From assembly GCA_035293405.1 (NCBI GenBank), contig DATDOE010000062.1, forward strand, positions 9,089-73,088: a stretch of DNA of 64,000 bases, written 5' to 3'. The notes under the pieces were generated by a model. That model was not told the origin of the DNA and did no database searches. It saw only the letters and a list, made by a program, of their open reading frames with translations. The stretch is from Gp6-AA40 sp035293405 (GTDB lineage: Bacteria > Acidobacteriota > Vicinamibacteria > Vicinamibacterales > UBA2999). Made by a program: the position numbers and the translations under genes. This document shows, piece after piece, positions 52,467 to 61,089 of the stretch; the stretch's first letter is position 1; each line of letters starts with the position of its first letter.

Positions 52467-53396
52467 ATGAAGATCGACAAGGAAGAACGGCAGGACGTTT
52501 ACACTCGCATCACGGCGCAGATCGTCGCCGCACTCGAAAATGGCGCGCGGCCCTGGCTCAGGCCGTGGAACGCCGAGCACGCCGCCGGGCGCGTCACGAG
52601 GCCGCTGCGTCACAACGGCCAGCCCTACACCGGCATCAACATCCTCTCGCTCTGGGCTTCGGCGAGCGTGCAGGGCTTCGCCGCCCCGGTCTGGATGACC
52701 TACCGCCAGGCCGTCGAACTCGACGCGCACGTCCGCAAGGGCGAGAAGGGTTCGCCCGTCATCTACGCCAACAGCGTCACGCGCACCGACACCGACGCTG
52801 CCACTGGCGACGACATCGAGCGCGCTATTCACTTCCTCAAGGGCTACACCGTGTTCAACGTCGAGCAGATCGAAGGCCTGCCCGCGCAATACCACGCGCC
52901 GGCGGCCCCGCGGCTCGACCCGCTCGCACGTATCGCGAACGCGGAAAGCTTCTTCACCGCCACCGGTGCCACGCTCGCCCACGGCGGCAACCGCGCCTTC
53001 TATCGGCCCTCAACCGACAGCATCGTCCTCCCGCCCTTCGAGGCCTTCCGCGACGCGCAGAGCTACTACGCGACGCTCGCGCACGAGACGACGCACTGGA
53101 CCGCGCACGAATCGCGCCTCGCCCGCGACTTCGGCGGCAGGCGTTTTGGCTCTGAAAGCTATGCCATCGAAGAACTCGTCGCCGAGCTGGGCGCCGCTTT
53201 CCTGTGTGCTGATCTTGATCTCGCGCTTGAACCGCGTGAGGACCACGCTTCGTACATCGCGAACTGGCTGGAAGTCCTGAAGAACGATAACCGCGCCGTC
53301 TTCACCGCTGCCTCGCACGCGCAGCGCGCCGCGGATTTCATCAACGGCCTGCAGCCGGCGGTCGCCGCCGCGGACATCGAGCCTACCCCCGCGTGA
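52467..53396 (+). CDS. ArdC-like antirestriction protein with zincin domain
   Basis: A 309-residue protein. The ArdC N-terminal ssDNA-binding domain (VYTRITAQIVAALENGARPW, YTGINILSLWASASVQGF, TYRQAVELDAHVRKGEKGSP) is followed by a metallopeptidase-like domain with LAHETTHWTAHE (HExxH) and FGSESYAIEELVAELGAAFL. ATG 52467 has AAGGAGGA 6 nt upstream. Plasmid ArdC proteins protect incoming DNA from restriction. Found on integrative and conjugative elements. Confidence 0.88.
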   Translation: MKIDKEERQDVYTRITAQIVAALENGARPWLRPWNAEHAAGRVTRPLRHNGQPYTGINILSLWASASVQGFAAPVWMTYRQAVELDAHVRKGEKGSPVIYANSVTRTDTDAATGDDIERAIHFLKGYTVFNVEQIEGLPAQYHAPAAPRLDPLARIANAESFFTATGATLAHGGNRAFYRPSTDSIVLPPFEAFRDAQSYYATLAHETTHWTAHESRLARDFGGRRFGSESYAIEELVAELGAAFLCADLDLALEPREDHASYIANWLEVLKNDNRAVFTAASHAQRAADFINGLQPAVAAADIEPTPA

Positions 53397-53606
53397 GCGG
53401 GCGTCGGCGCCGTTGCCGTTCATTTCCCCTGGGCGCGCATCCGGCCCGCGCGTTCTGCAAAAACGGCCGCGCAGAATGCCACGGGAGCGACGATCTCTCC
53501 TCGGGCAAGGCTGCGCTATCCCCCCCGCGCGCCCTGCGCCGGGACAATGCCGGTCTCTCCCCTGCCTTCTCCTTTCGCCGGTTTCCTCAACTCTCAACGC
53601 TTTTCA
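53397..53606. other. Non-coding stretch after the ardC-like gene
   Basis: About 210 nt with no gene that I can support; it contains the GTTTCCTCAAC word near 53581. Confidence 0.45.
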
Positions 53607-53720
53607 TATGTCCTGGCCATCCCACGCACTGGAGTCACGGAAGCGGCCGTCGCACTGCAAGACGCTGGCTCGATCCTCGAGGCGTACGCGGAGTACGAAA
53701 AGGCGGCGGCGACCGCCTAA
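53607..53720 (+). pseudogene. Crp/Fnr C-terminal gene fragment
   Basis: A 37-residue open stretch ending at TAA 53718-53720 reads YVLAIPRTGVTEAAVALQDA followed by GSILEAYAEYEKAA. It is nearly identical in its first part to HVLGIPRTAVTEAAVALQDA in the intact regulator at 59471-60166, then diverges. It is a broken-off copy of the DNA-recognition helix region. Confidence 0.75.
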
Positions 53721-54152
53721 CGTCAGTTGTCCAGCGACGGAGCGCGTCGACGCTCCGTCGCTCGACGCGTTCAAGCACACCGGTCCTGCCAGGATGATTC
53801 GCGCTCCGGCCGTTTCTCGTCCCGCGCTCACGATCCTTAGGTTACTGAGCCGGCCAACGGGCGATCCCGCCGTCGATGATCGGCAGCGAGCTTTCCTCAG
53901 CCGTCCCTGTCGGTCGTTGTTCCGATTCAGCTCTGCTGACATCTTCTGATTGCGTTCGCTTTTGGCGCGTTCGCGCGTGGCTCCGCCGTCAAACAGCAGA
54001 CGGACGACGCGGCACGGCACCGGATTGCCGCTCAAGCGGCTGTGCCGGCGACGTGCGGCTGGCACACAGGCGCCATAGGTGCCGCGTCTCGGAGACCTCG
54101 CGCCGACGCCCCGATCGCCGTGTCCCGCGTGTTGGGGTTCCTCATTCGGTTG
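53721..54152. other. Non-coding stretch between crp and comM remnants
   Basis: About 430 nt with stop codons in all frames and no family resemblance. Likely degraded sequence. Confidence 0.5.
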
Positions 54153-54638
54153 CGAAGGAACCCGCAATCATGTTTGTGTGGCTATCGGGGTGACCCGCTG
54201 CATGAATGTCACTGCACGCCGTTGCAGGCGCAACGGTACCGCAATCGGCTTTCGGGGCCGCTCCGCGGTCGTATCGATCTCGTTGTCGAGGTGCCAGCGG
54301 TTCCTGTTGGCGAATTGATGACTGGGCCAGTGTCCCGTGAGAGCTCGGTTACGGTGCGCGCGCAGGTGATCGAAGCGCGGAATCGGCAAGCGGCTCGCTA
54401 CGGCGGGACGGGCGTTCACGTCAACGCTGGGCTATCGGGCCGTGCGCTGGGGCGGCACTGCAGGCTCGCTAAACATGGCTTACGCCTCCTTGAGACAGCG
54501 GCGCGCCGGCTCGCACTCAGTGCCACGGGATATGACCGCGTCCTGAAGGTGGCGAGGACGATCGCGGATCTCACGGGCCGCGACGCGATTCACGCGGAAC
54601 ATCTGGCCGAGGCACTCCAGTATTGGATGATGGAGTGA
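54153..54638 (+). pseudogene. ComM/YifB-type AAA ATPase, C-terminal fragment
   Basis: The frame starts without a valid start at about 54153 and ends at 54638. It contains the YifB hallmark CGYRGDPLHECHCTPLQAQR and YRNRLSGPLRGRIDLVVEVP, then RLALSATGYDRVLKVARTIA and DAIHAEHLAEALQYW. The N-terminal Lon-like domain and the Walker motifs are missing. ComM is a branch-migration helicase for natural transformation, so this is a broken gene. Confidence 0.85.
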
Positions 54639-54661
54639 CACGCGCGGATTGACGGCAACCG

Positions 54662-55117
54662 TCAGCTTCCCGCAGCTCTTGGCATCTCGTTGATGAGGAC
54701 CCAGTACAGGCCAAGCCGGCCCACAGCCTCCGAGAACTGGTTGAAGTCGACCGGTTTGACCACGTAGCTGTTGGCGCCCAGACGATACGCTTCGTCAAGA
54801 TCGCGATCTTCTCTCGACGAGGTGATCACGACCACGGGGATGTCCCGCGTCCTCGAGTCCTCTTTAATGGTACGAAGCACTTCCAGCCCGTCCACCTTCG
54901 GCAATTTCAGGTCGAGCAACACGACTTTCGGTCGAGTGTTCACGTCACGACCCGCGAACTGACCTCTTCCGAAAATAAAATCGAGCGCCGCCGCGCCGTC
55001 CTCGACATGATGCAACCGGTTGGCGAGATTCCGCATGCGAAGGGTCCGCATCGTGAGCTCGGCGTCCTCCGGGCTGTCCTCTACGAGCAGGATCTCGACC
55101 TCGTTGAAGTTGGACAT
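54662..55117 (-). CDS. Single-domain response regulator (Rcp1-like)
   Basis: A 151-residue receiver domain: ILLVEDSPEDAELTMRTL with acidic pocket, VVLLDLKLPKVDGLEVL with the phospho-acceptor Asp, and VVITSSREDRDLDEAYRLGA, SYVVKPVDF with the Thr/Ser and Lys. No output domain. ATG 55117 is 1 nt after the upstream kinase stop, so the kinase is its probable partner. Confidence 0.9.
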   Translation of the reverse strand: MSNFNEVEILLVEDSPEDAELTMRTLRMRNLANRLHHVEDGAAALDFIFGRGQFAGRDVNTRPKVVLLDLKLPKVDGLEVLRTIKEDSRTRDIPVVVITSSREDRDLDEAYRLGANSYVVKPVDFNQFSEAVGRLGLYWVLINEMPRAAGS

Positions 55118-55118
55118 C

Positions 55119-56225
55119 TCACCTGTCCTTTCTCGGCAGGGCGAAAGAGAACGTGGCGCCCTCATCGGGTCGCGCCTCCGCCCACACACGACCGCGATGG
55201 CGCGTCACGATTCGCTGGACCAGTGCCAGTCCTACGCCTGTCCCCTCGAACTCAGATGCCTTGTGAAGCCGTTGGAACACCATGAAGAGCTTGGCCACGT
55301 ACGCCATGTCGAAGCCCACACCGTTGTCCGTCACGGTGTAGACCACCTCGTCATCCTCCGTGCGGCCGGTCACCTGGATGACTGCCGGCGATCTGGGGCG
55401 CGTGTACTTGATGGCGTTTCCGAGCAGGTTGATCCAGACCTGGCGCAGCAGTGTGAAATCTCCCAGGACGTCGGGTAAGTCGGCAACGCGTGCGTCGATG
55501 GCGCGGTCCGTCTGTGCGGCCGTGATCTCTTCGAGCACCGTTCGTGCCAGCGTGGTCATATCGACGCGACTGGATTTCATCCCGTCGCGCCCAAGCCGAG
55601 AGAACGCCAGGAGGTCGTCGATGAGCTGCCCCATCTTCCCGACGTTCTTTCGGATCACATCGAGGACACGCCGGCCCTCGGCGTCAAGCCGCTCGGCCTG
55701 TTCCTCGAGCAGGATCCGGCCGAACCCATCGATCGCCCGCAATGGCGCGCGCAGATCATGCGACACGGAATAGGTGAACCCGTCGAGCTCCTTGTTCGCC
55801 GCCTCCAACTCGCGTTGGCGCTGCAGGATTCGCTGCTCGGCCTCTTTCAGATCGGTGATGTCCCGCAGCACGCCAACAAACAAACGCAAGCCGTCGTCAT
55901 CGACCCACTCGCCCACGGAGAGATACAGGGGAAACTCCGAGCCATCCTTTCTTCGCCCCGCAGCCTCTCTTCCAATGCCGATGATCCGACGCTCTCCGGT
56001 TTCGCGGTATCGGCTCATGTACCCGTCGTGCTCCTCGCGGTACGGCGCAGGCATGAGCATATTCACGTTGCGCCCGATGACTTCTCCTGCCTCATAGCCG
56101 AAAAGACGCTCGCAGGCTGGGTTGAGTGTTCGCACGATGCCGCGCTCGTCGATACTGACGATGCCGTCGATCGCCGTGTCAAGAATGGCCCGTTCAAGAC
56201 TTTGCTTCGTCTGACGAACCGGCAT
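55119..56225 (-). CDS. PAS-sensor histidine kinase, FixL-like haem-PAS signature
   Basis: A 368-residue kinase. The PAS domain (about residues 12-125) contains FGYEAGEVIGRNVNMLMPAP, then EEHDGYMSRYRETGERRIIG and IGREAAGRRKDGSEFPL. In FixL the aligned His (here H66) is the haem ligand, and the aligned Arg (here R86) contacts bound oxygen. HisKA with VSHDLRAPLRA (H156) and HATPase_c with GVGFDMAYVAKLF and GTGVGLALVQRI follow. It overlaps the upstream hybrid by 32 nt and sits 1 nt before the response regulator. Confidence 0.85.
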   Translation of the reverse strand: MPVRQTKQSLERAILDTAIDGIVSIDERGIVRTLNPACERLFGYEAGEVIGRNVNMLMPAPYREEHDGYMSRYRETGERRIIGIGREAAGRRKDGSEFPLYLSVGEWVDDDGLRLFVGVLRDITDLKEAEQRILQRQRELEAANKELDGFTYSVSHDLRAPLRAIDGFGRILLEEQAERLDAEGRRVLDVIRKNVGKMGQLIDDLLAFSRLGRDGMKSSRVDMTTLARTVLEEITAAQTDRAIDARVADLPDVLGDFTLLRQVWINLLGNAIKYTRPRSPAVIQVTGRTEDDEVVYTVTDNGVGFDMAYVAKLFMVFQRLHKASEFEGTGVGLALVQRIVTRHRGRVWAEARPDEGATFSFALPRKDR

Positions 56226-58233
56226 CCAGAACCTCCCGGATCTTGGAGAGGAGCGTGTTTGGCGTGAAGGGCTTTTGAATGAAGTTCACGCCGGGCTCCA
56301 GCACGCCGTGGTGGACGATCGCGTTATCCGTGTACCCGGACATGTAGAGCACCTTCACGCCAGGTCGGAGCGCGGATAGACGGTCCGCGAGCTTGCGTCC
56401 GCTCATGGTCGGCATGACCACGTCCGTGAGCACCGCGTGGACCGGCCCCGTGTGACGCTCGAGGGCCAGGAGTGCCTGGTCGCCGTCTGAGGCGTTCAGG
56501 ACGGTGTAGCCGGCCTTCGTCAGAACCCGCCGAGCGAGTGTCCGCACCGCCTCTTGGTCCTCCACGAGCAGAATGGTCTCGGTACCTTCGAGCGCAGCCG
56601 AGGTCGGCCTCATACTCACGAGCGACTCACGAGCGCCTGTCTTTGCAGGCAAGTGGATCCTGAACGTTGTGCCCTGTCCAAGTTCGCTATACACCCAGAT
56701 GAATCCGCCGGCTTGCTTCACAATGCCATACGCCGTAGAGAGGCCAAGCCCAGTACCCTTACCAGCGGCCTTCGTCGTGAAAAACGGCTCGAAGATGTGC
56801 AGGCGTGTCTCTTCGTCCATCCCGGTTCCGTTGTCGCTGACGGCCAACATCAGGTAATCTCCCGGTGGGACATCAGCCGGTTTGGTTTCGTGGTAGCTCT
56901 CGTCGAGCCTGACGTTGGCGGTCTCGATCGTGAGCTTGCCGCCCATCGGCATGGCATCGCGCGCGTTGACGGCGAGGTTGATGATCAGTTGCTCGACATG
57001 AGTCGGGTCGATCTCCACGAGACCCAGATCCTCGCTGAGCGCCGTGACGACGTCGATGTCTTCGCCGATCAGGGGCCGTAACAGCCGATCCATCTCCTGG
57101 ATCAGGCGATTGAGATTCACGACGCGGAGCTCGGCGACCTGGCGGCGGCTGAAGGCGAGCAACTGGCGCGTGAGTCCTTCGGCTCGTCGCGCGGCATCCT
57201 GAATCGCGAGCGCGTCGTCGTGCTGGGCATCCCCGTCAGGCAGACTCTTGAGCAGGAACTCCGTGTAGCCTTCGATCACCGTAAGCACGTTGTTGAAGTC
57301 GTGGGCGATGCCCCCTGCGAGCTTTCCGACAGCTTCGAGGCGCTGCCCCGCGCGGATCTGGCGCTCGAGGCTGTTGCGGTCGGTGACATCGGTCATGCTC
57401 ATGATCACATTGTGAGAGTCGATCAGGGTGGCCGGGACCTGGAACGCGAGCAGGACATCGATCTGTCGTCCCGCGAGTGTCTCGATCCGGACCTCTTTCT
57501 GAAACGTTCCCGTCGCGGTCACGAGGGCGCGAAGAATCTCAAGCCAGGCTGAGCCCGAGCCAGGGCGAAGCGCGCTCGCCAGCGCACCGACGATGTGCCC
57601 CGGTCCCTCCGCTTGGACCATGCGAACCGCGGCGGCATTTGCGGTGAGGATTCGCGTCTGCTCGGCCGCGCGCGTGACCAGCTCGTCTCCCTCCACGAGA
57701 TGTGCCTCCACAGGGCCGTGCTTCGACACCTCGTCGAGCGCCACCTTGGTGCTCGAGAGGTCCAGCTCGACGAGGGCGACAGCCGCCGAATCGAAGATGC
57801 TCCGATAACGGCGTTCCTCGATCTGCAGTGCCCGCTCCACTTCGACCCGCTGGCGACGAGACGCAGCCTCCGCCAGCTCTCGGCTCACGACGGGGCCGAG
57901 CCGTTCGAGCTTGCCTTTGAGCACATAGTCCTTCGCTCCGGCACGCATGGCCGCGACCGCGCGCTCCTCCCCGAGCACCCCGGACACGAAAATAAATGGG
58001 ACGTCTGAGCCGTGTTGTTTGACGATCTCGAAGGCTTTGAGTCCGTCGTACTGGGGCATCGAGAAGTCGGAAATGATGGCGTGCCAGGGTTTCTGGAGCG
58101 CAGCCACGAGCGCCCCCTCGGTATCGACGCGCTCGTGGGAGATATCAAAGCCCTGGCGCGCGAGCTCGCGCAAGATCAGCTCCGCATCCTCCTCCGAGTC
58201 ATCGATCACGAGCAGTCTGACAGGAGTTCCCAT
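56194..58233 (-). CDS. Hybrid histidine kinase (receiver-PAS-HisKA-HATPase-receiver)
   Basis: A 679-residue protein. The N-terminal receiver (LLVIDDSEEDAELILRELAR, SDFSMPQYDGL) is followed by a PAS-like region (about 145-285), HisKA with LAGGIAHDFNNVLTVIEG, HATPase_c (INLAVNARDAMPMGGKL, DNGTGMDEET, GTGLGLSTAYGIVKQ) and a C-terminal receiver (ILLVEDQEAVRTLARRV, LTDVVMPTMSGRKL). No membrane segment, so it is cytoplasmic. It is first in a three-gene phosphorelay with the FixL-like kinase and the lone receiver. Confidence 0.92.
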   Translation of the reverse strand: MGTPVRLLVIDDSEEDAELILRELARQGFDISHERVDTEGALVAALQKPWHAIISDFSMPQYDGLKAFEIVKQHGSDVPFIFVSGVLGEERAVAAMRAGAKDYVLKGKLERLGPVVSRELAEAASRRQRVEVERALQIEERRYRSIFDSAAVALVELDLSSTKVALDEVSKHGPVEAHLVEGDELVTRAAEQTRILTANAAAVRMVQAEGPGHIVGALASALRPGSGSAWLEILRALVTATGTFQKEVRIETLAGRQIDVLLAFQVPATLIDSHNVIMSMTDVTDRNSLERQIRAGQRLEAVGKLAGGIAHDFNNVLTVIEGYTEFLLKSLPDGDAQHDDALAIQDAARRAEGLTRQLLAFSRRQVAELRVVNLNRLIQEMDRLLRPLIGEDIDVVTALSEDLGLVEIDPTHVEQLIINLAVNARDAMPMGGKLTIETANVRLDESYHETKPADVPPGDYLMLAVSDNGTGMDEETRLHIFEPFFTTKAAGKGTGLGLSTAYGIVKQAGGFIWVYSELGQGTTFRIHLPAKTGARESLVSMRPTSAALEGTETILLVEDQEAVRTLARRVLTKAGYTVLNASDGDQALLALERHTGPVHAVLTDVVMPTMSGRKLADRLSALRPGVKVLYMSGYTDNAIVHHGVLEPGVNFIQKPFTPNTLLSKIREVLDAGSSDEAKS

Positions 58234-58276
58234 ATCAATCGCCCGTTACAACTAACGTTGCGCAGCCTGGTCACAT

Positions 58277-58785
58277 TCAGGATGAGCGGGGTCCGATTTC
58301 CTGGAGGCATGAGATTATGCCCGATCCGCTCCGGGAGCGCATCGGAAACAGAACGCGTTTCAGGACGTCTCCGGCTGGAATTCGCTGTTCGTGTTCCCAC
58401 CGCGCCAATGTGCTCGGGTCCACATCCAGGCGGCAAGCGAGGGCCTTCTGGGTGATTCCGCGTATCAGCGTCTGTCCGACGGCGTCGGCTCAGGCCGAGC
58501 ATCGTCACCAAGGAACCGGAGGATGTTGGGGAGCCACTGCAGCGCTGCTTCCGCCTTCCGGTTCTCCCAGTTCCAGAGGGTGCGTTCCGTCACACCGATC
58601 CTCTCGGCGACCTCGCGCTGCAACAGTCGCGAATCCAGCCGGCGCATTCGGAGATGGTCGCCGAGCGCCCGGAGTTCCCTCGGATAGCCAGACGGCGGAG
58701 GTTTCTGCCCTTGAAGGTGGACATGGCAGAAAGGCAACGCGGGGATGCGGGTTCGCATTAGGGAGGCCAGCAATGGCAAACGCAA
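58277..58785 (-). pseudogene. Dual helix-turn-helix XRE regulator, frameshifted
   Basis: The first half from 58785 has HLRMRRLDSRLLQREVAERI and GVTERTLWNWENRKAEAALQ, an XRE helix-turn-helix, and stops after PSDRR. The neighbouring frame continues with TLIRGITQKALACRLDVDPS and TLARWEHEQRIPAGDVLKRV, a second XRE domain of the same type, to TGA at 58277. The join is a frameshift and probably a short deletion. Confidence 0.75.
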
Positions 58786-59090
58786 CCGGACCGATGCAGA
58801 ACGTGACCGTCAAACTCTTCCCGAACGACAAGGGCAACCCTCCAGGGAAGCTCGCAGACGCCGAGATCCATTTTACCGACGGCGCGCTCGCCGGACTCAA
58901 GCTCATCGGCTTCACCATTTGGGAGCGCAAGAACGGCGGGCGCACCGTGACGTTCCCCGCGCGCCAGTACGCTGTGAATGGCGAACGCCGGAGCTTCGCG
59001 CTGCTGCGGCCGATCGTCGACGCCAACGCGCAGAATCTCGTGCGTGACCTGATCCTCTTGGCCTACGCCGAGCAGGAAATGGTCGCGTGA
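58773..59090 (+). CDS. Conserved hypothetical protein, SpoVG-like fold suspected
   Basis: A 105-residue protein. VTVKLFPNDKGNPPGKLADAE, IGFTIWERKNGGRTVTFPAR and NGERRSFALLRPIVDANAQ. The pattern (a leading beta strand, FPAxxY, and a terminal helix) recalls SpoVG, but similarity is weak. RBS GGGAGG precedes ATG 58773. It stands alone, divergent from the XRE remnant. Confidence 0.6.
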   Translation: MANATGPMQNVTVKLFPNDKGNPPGKLADAEIHFTDGALAGLKLIGFTIWERKNGGRTVTFPARQYAVNGERRSFALLRPIVDANAQNLVRDLILLAYAEQEMVA

Positions 59091-59470
59091 GCGATCGGCG
59101 CTCGCGGTGCGAGCGAAACGTGTGTCGGGCCGATGCAGAGGGGCGAGCGGGGCTCCACGATCCAGCGACCTCGGCGGTACCAAAAATGCGTAGTCGCTAC
59201 CCTCGATTCGTTAGGCGGAGATCGCCGTCCGAAGCGGTCCGCCACTGCTTCTGAGGTCCGAAGAAGCGTTCCAACTTCCGATCTTGCAAAGTCTTGCCGC
59301 TCGCGCCCCGTTGTCGTCATGCCAAGTCGAGCGCGACCGCTCCATGGCTCCACTCTTGCAGTAGTGTGAACACTGTTCTGCCGCAACCGATCGCTGGGAC
59401 CTTGGGCCGCCCGAATACTGCGCCACGGCGGAGCCTTGGCGTCTCGGAATCCTCGAGCAGGAGGGACGTC
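59091..59470. other. Non-coding gap upstream of the Crp/Fnr regulator
   Basis: No gene in 380 nt that I can support; the intact Crp frame stays open to 59294 but that part has no family similarity. Confidence 0.5.
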
Positions 59471-60166
59471 GTGGCACGCGAGAACCGGCTCCTCGCCTCG
59501 CTCCAGCCAGACGAAAGACTGCGCCTGGCCTCGCGACTCGAACACGTGGTGCTCCCCAAAGGAAAGGTCCTGTACGAAGCCGGCGACGCGGTTCGGCATG
59601 CCTACTTTCCGACGCACGGCCTCCTCTCGCTCCTCGCGATCACGCCCAACGCCGAAGCCATTGAGGTCGCGATGGTGGGCAGCGAGGGGTTCATCGGGCT
59701 GCCGATCGTTCTGCACAGCGACACCACGTCGTATCGAGTCGTGGCGCAGCTCTCCACGGCGGCCCTACGCATGCGCGCCGAGGCCCTGCGCGCGGAACTC
59801 GGGCGTTCGAGTTCGTTTCACAAATCCCTCCTGCGCTACGCCCACGACGTGCTCAGCGAGACCTCGCGATCTCTCGTCTGCCATCGCTTCCATTCGCCCT
59901 CACAGCGCCTCAGCCGATGGTTGCTCGGTGCCGGCGACCGTCTCGGTTCCGACACGCTCGACCTGACGCATGAGGGTCTGGCGCATGTCTTGGGGATTCC
60001 GCGCACCGCCGTCACTGAGGCGGCCGTCGCGCTCCAGGACGCCGGCCACATTTGGTATCGACACGGCCACATCATCATCAAGAACCGCCCGCAGCTGAGA
60101 ATGGCCGCGTGTGATTGCTATCGCGTGAATGAGCGCGAAGAGGACCACGTCCCTTCCGCTGGTTGA
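59471..60166 (+). CDS. Crp/Fnr-family transcriptional regulator
   Basis: A 231-residue protein from GTG 59471. A cNMP-binding-like fold (LEHVVLPKGKVLYEAGDAVR, YFPTHGLLSLL) leads via a long helix to a winged helix-turn-helix (LTHEGLAHVLGIPRTAVTEA). No cysteine cluster for an iron-sulfur centre is present. It may be the FixK-like partner of the FixL-like kinase, but only proximity suggests it. The 53607 fragment is a broken duplicate of its end. Confidence 0.85.
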   Translation: MARENRLLASLQPDERLRLASRLEHVVLPKGKVLYEAGDAVRHAYFPTHGLLSLLAITPNAEAIEVAMVGSEGFIGLPIVLHSDTTSYRVVAQLSTAALRMRAEALRAELGRSSSFHKSLLRYAHDVLSETSRSLVCHRFHSPSQRLSRWLLGAGDRLGSDTLDLTHEGLAHVLGIPRTAVTEAAVALQDAGHIWYRHGHIIIKNRPQLRMAACDCYRVNEREEDHVPSAG

Positions 60167-60459
60167 CTGCGCTGTTGCACCGCAGTTCAGCGGCGCGCAG
60201 CGTGTTCGCGAACTGTCGGACGCGCGACACTGTCTGAAACGTGGCAGACAGCGCTGCGCACGGCCGCATACGCTGCGCATAGTCGATCGCTGTCGCGGAT
60301 GGCTGGTCAGGACCGTCTCCCGAATCCAGGGCCATCCGCGGGCGGTCAAGAACAACGAAACGCCTGAACCGTCCGGCCTTCCGCGCACGACCGACCGCCG
60401 CTCTCCAATTCGGCAGCCGCCGCCCGAGGTCGACAGGACACGCGCTTGTGGAGGAAGTT
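60167..60459. other. Non-coding leader before the type IV secretion genes
   Basis: About 290 nt without a convincing gene. It ends in the RBS GGAGGAAG of virB2. Regulatory sites are possible but I see none clearly. Confidence 0.5.
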
Positions 60460-60765
60460 ATGACACCTCACCTCCTGCGCACGCGACCGCTCGCGTCGCT
60501 CATCCGCCGCCTCTGGATCCCTTCTGTAACGCTCGTCACGTTTCCGTCGATCGCGCTCGCGCAATCGCCTTGGGAACGGGCGGCCTCGAATCTTGAAGCG
60601 ACGTTCACGGGACCGCTGGCGCGGTCGCTCGCGCTCGTCGCCATCGTCATTGGCGGACTGATGTTCATGTTCGGCGAAGGCGGCGCCAAGCGACAGGTCA
60701 GTGGCATCGTCTTCGGCGGCGGCCTTGCGCTGTTCGCCGCGCAATTTCTCGCCTGGCTCTTCTAG
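60460..60765 (+). CDS. virB2: TrbC/VirB2-family pilin
   Basis: A 101-residue pro-pilin. A long signal peptide (LWIPSVTLVTFPSIALAQ) is followed by PWERAASNLEATFTGPLARS and two membrane helices (SLALVAIVIGGLMFMFGEGG; VSGIVFGGGLALFAAQFLAW). It polymerises into the conjugative pilus. ATG 60460 has GGAGGAAG directly upstream; GTG 60448 overlaps that RBS. Confidence 0.88.
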   Translation: MTPHLLRTRPLASLIRRLWIPSVTLVTFPSIALAQSPWERAASNLEATFTGPLARSLALVAIVIGGLMFMFGEGGAKRQVSGIVFGGGLALFAAQFLAWLF

Positions 60766-60786
60766 CCAGTTCGACGGAGGCACGCC

Positions 60787-61086
60787 ATGCATGCCGGGAA
60801 TCTGCCGGAGTACCGACCCGTTTATCGCGCGCTCCATCGTCCGCTGACGGTGTGCGGCGTGGATCGACGTCTGTTCTTCCTGGCGCTGCTCGTCGGCGCG
60901 GCGACGTTCAACCTGTTCTACAGCTTTCTCGCCGGCTGCCTGCTGTTCGTCCTGCTCTACGCGTTCGCGTGGTTCAGCACGTCGCGCGACCCGCAGATGC
61001 TCCAGATCTTGCTGCGGTCGGGAACGGGACGCGCGCGCTATGACGCCGCGAAGCATGACCGGTTCGAGATCGCCTTCAAGGGGTGA
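60787..61086 (+). CDS. virB3: VirB3/TrbD-family protein
   Basis: A 99-residue protein. YRPVYRALHRPLTVCGVDRRL is followed by two close membrane helices (FFLALLVGAATFNLFYSFLA; CLLFVLLYAFAWFSTSRD). It is an inner-membrane component near VirB4. It lies 21 nt after virB2 and 3 nt before virB4. Confidence 0.85.
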   Translation: MHAGNLPEYRPVYRALHRPLTVCGVDRRLFFLALLVGAATFNLFYSFLAGCLLFVLLYAFAWFSTSRDPQMLQILLRSGTGRARYDAAKHDRFEIAFKG

Positions 61087-61089
61087 GTC

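Noticed and set aside
53604..54167. A minus-strand ORF with HSRLSGNP
   Set aside because: Resembles translated intergenic repeats in other genomes; no conserved domain and the opposite strand holds gene remnants.
59294..59470. The longer N-terminus of the Crp/Fnr gene
   Set aside because: The extra 59 residues have no family similarity; GTG 59471 gives the normal length.
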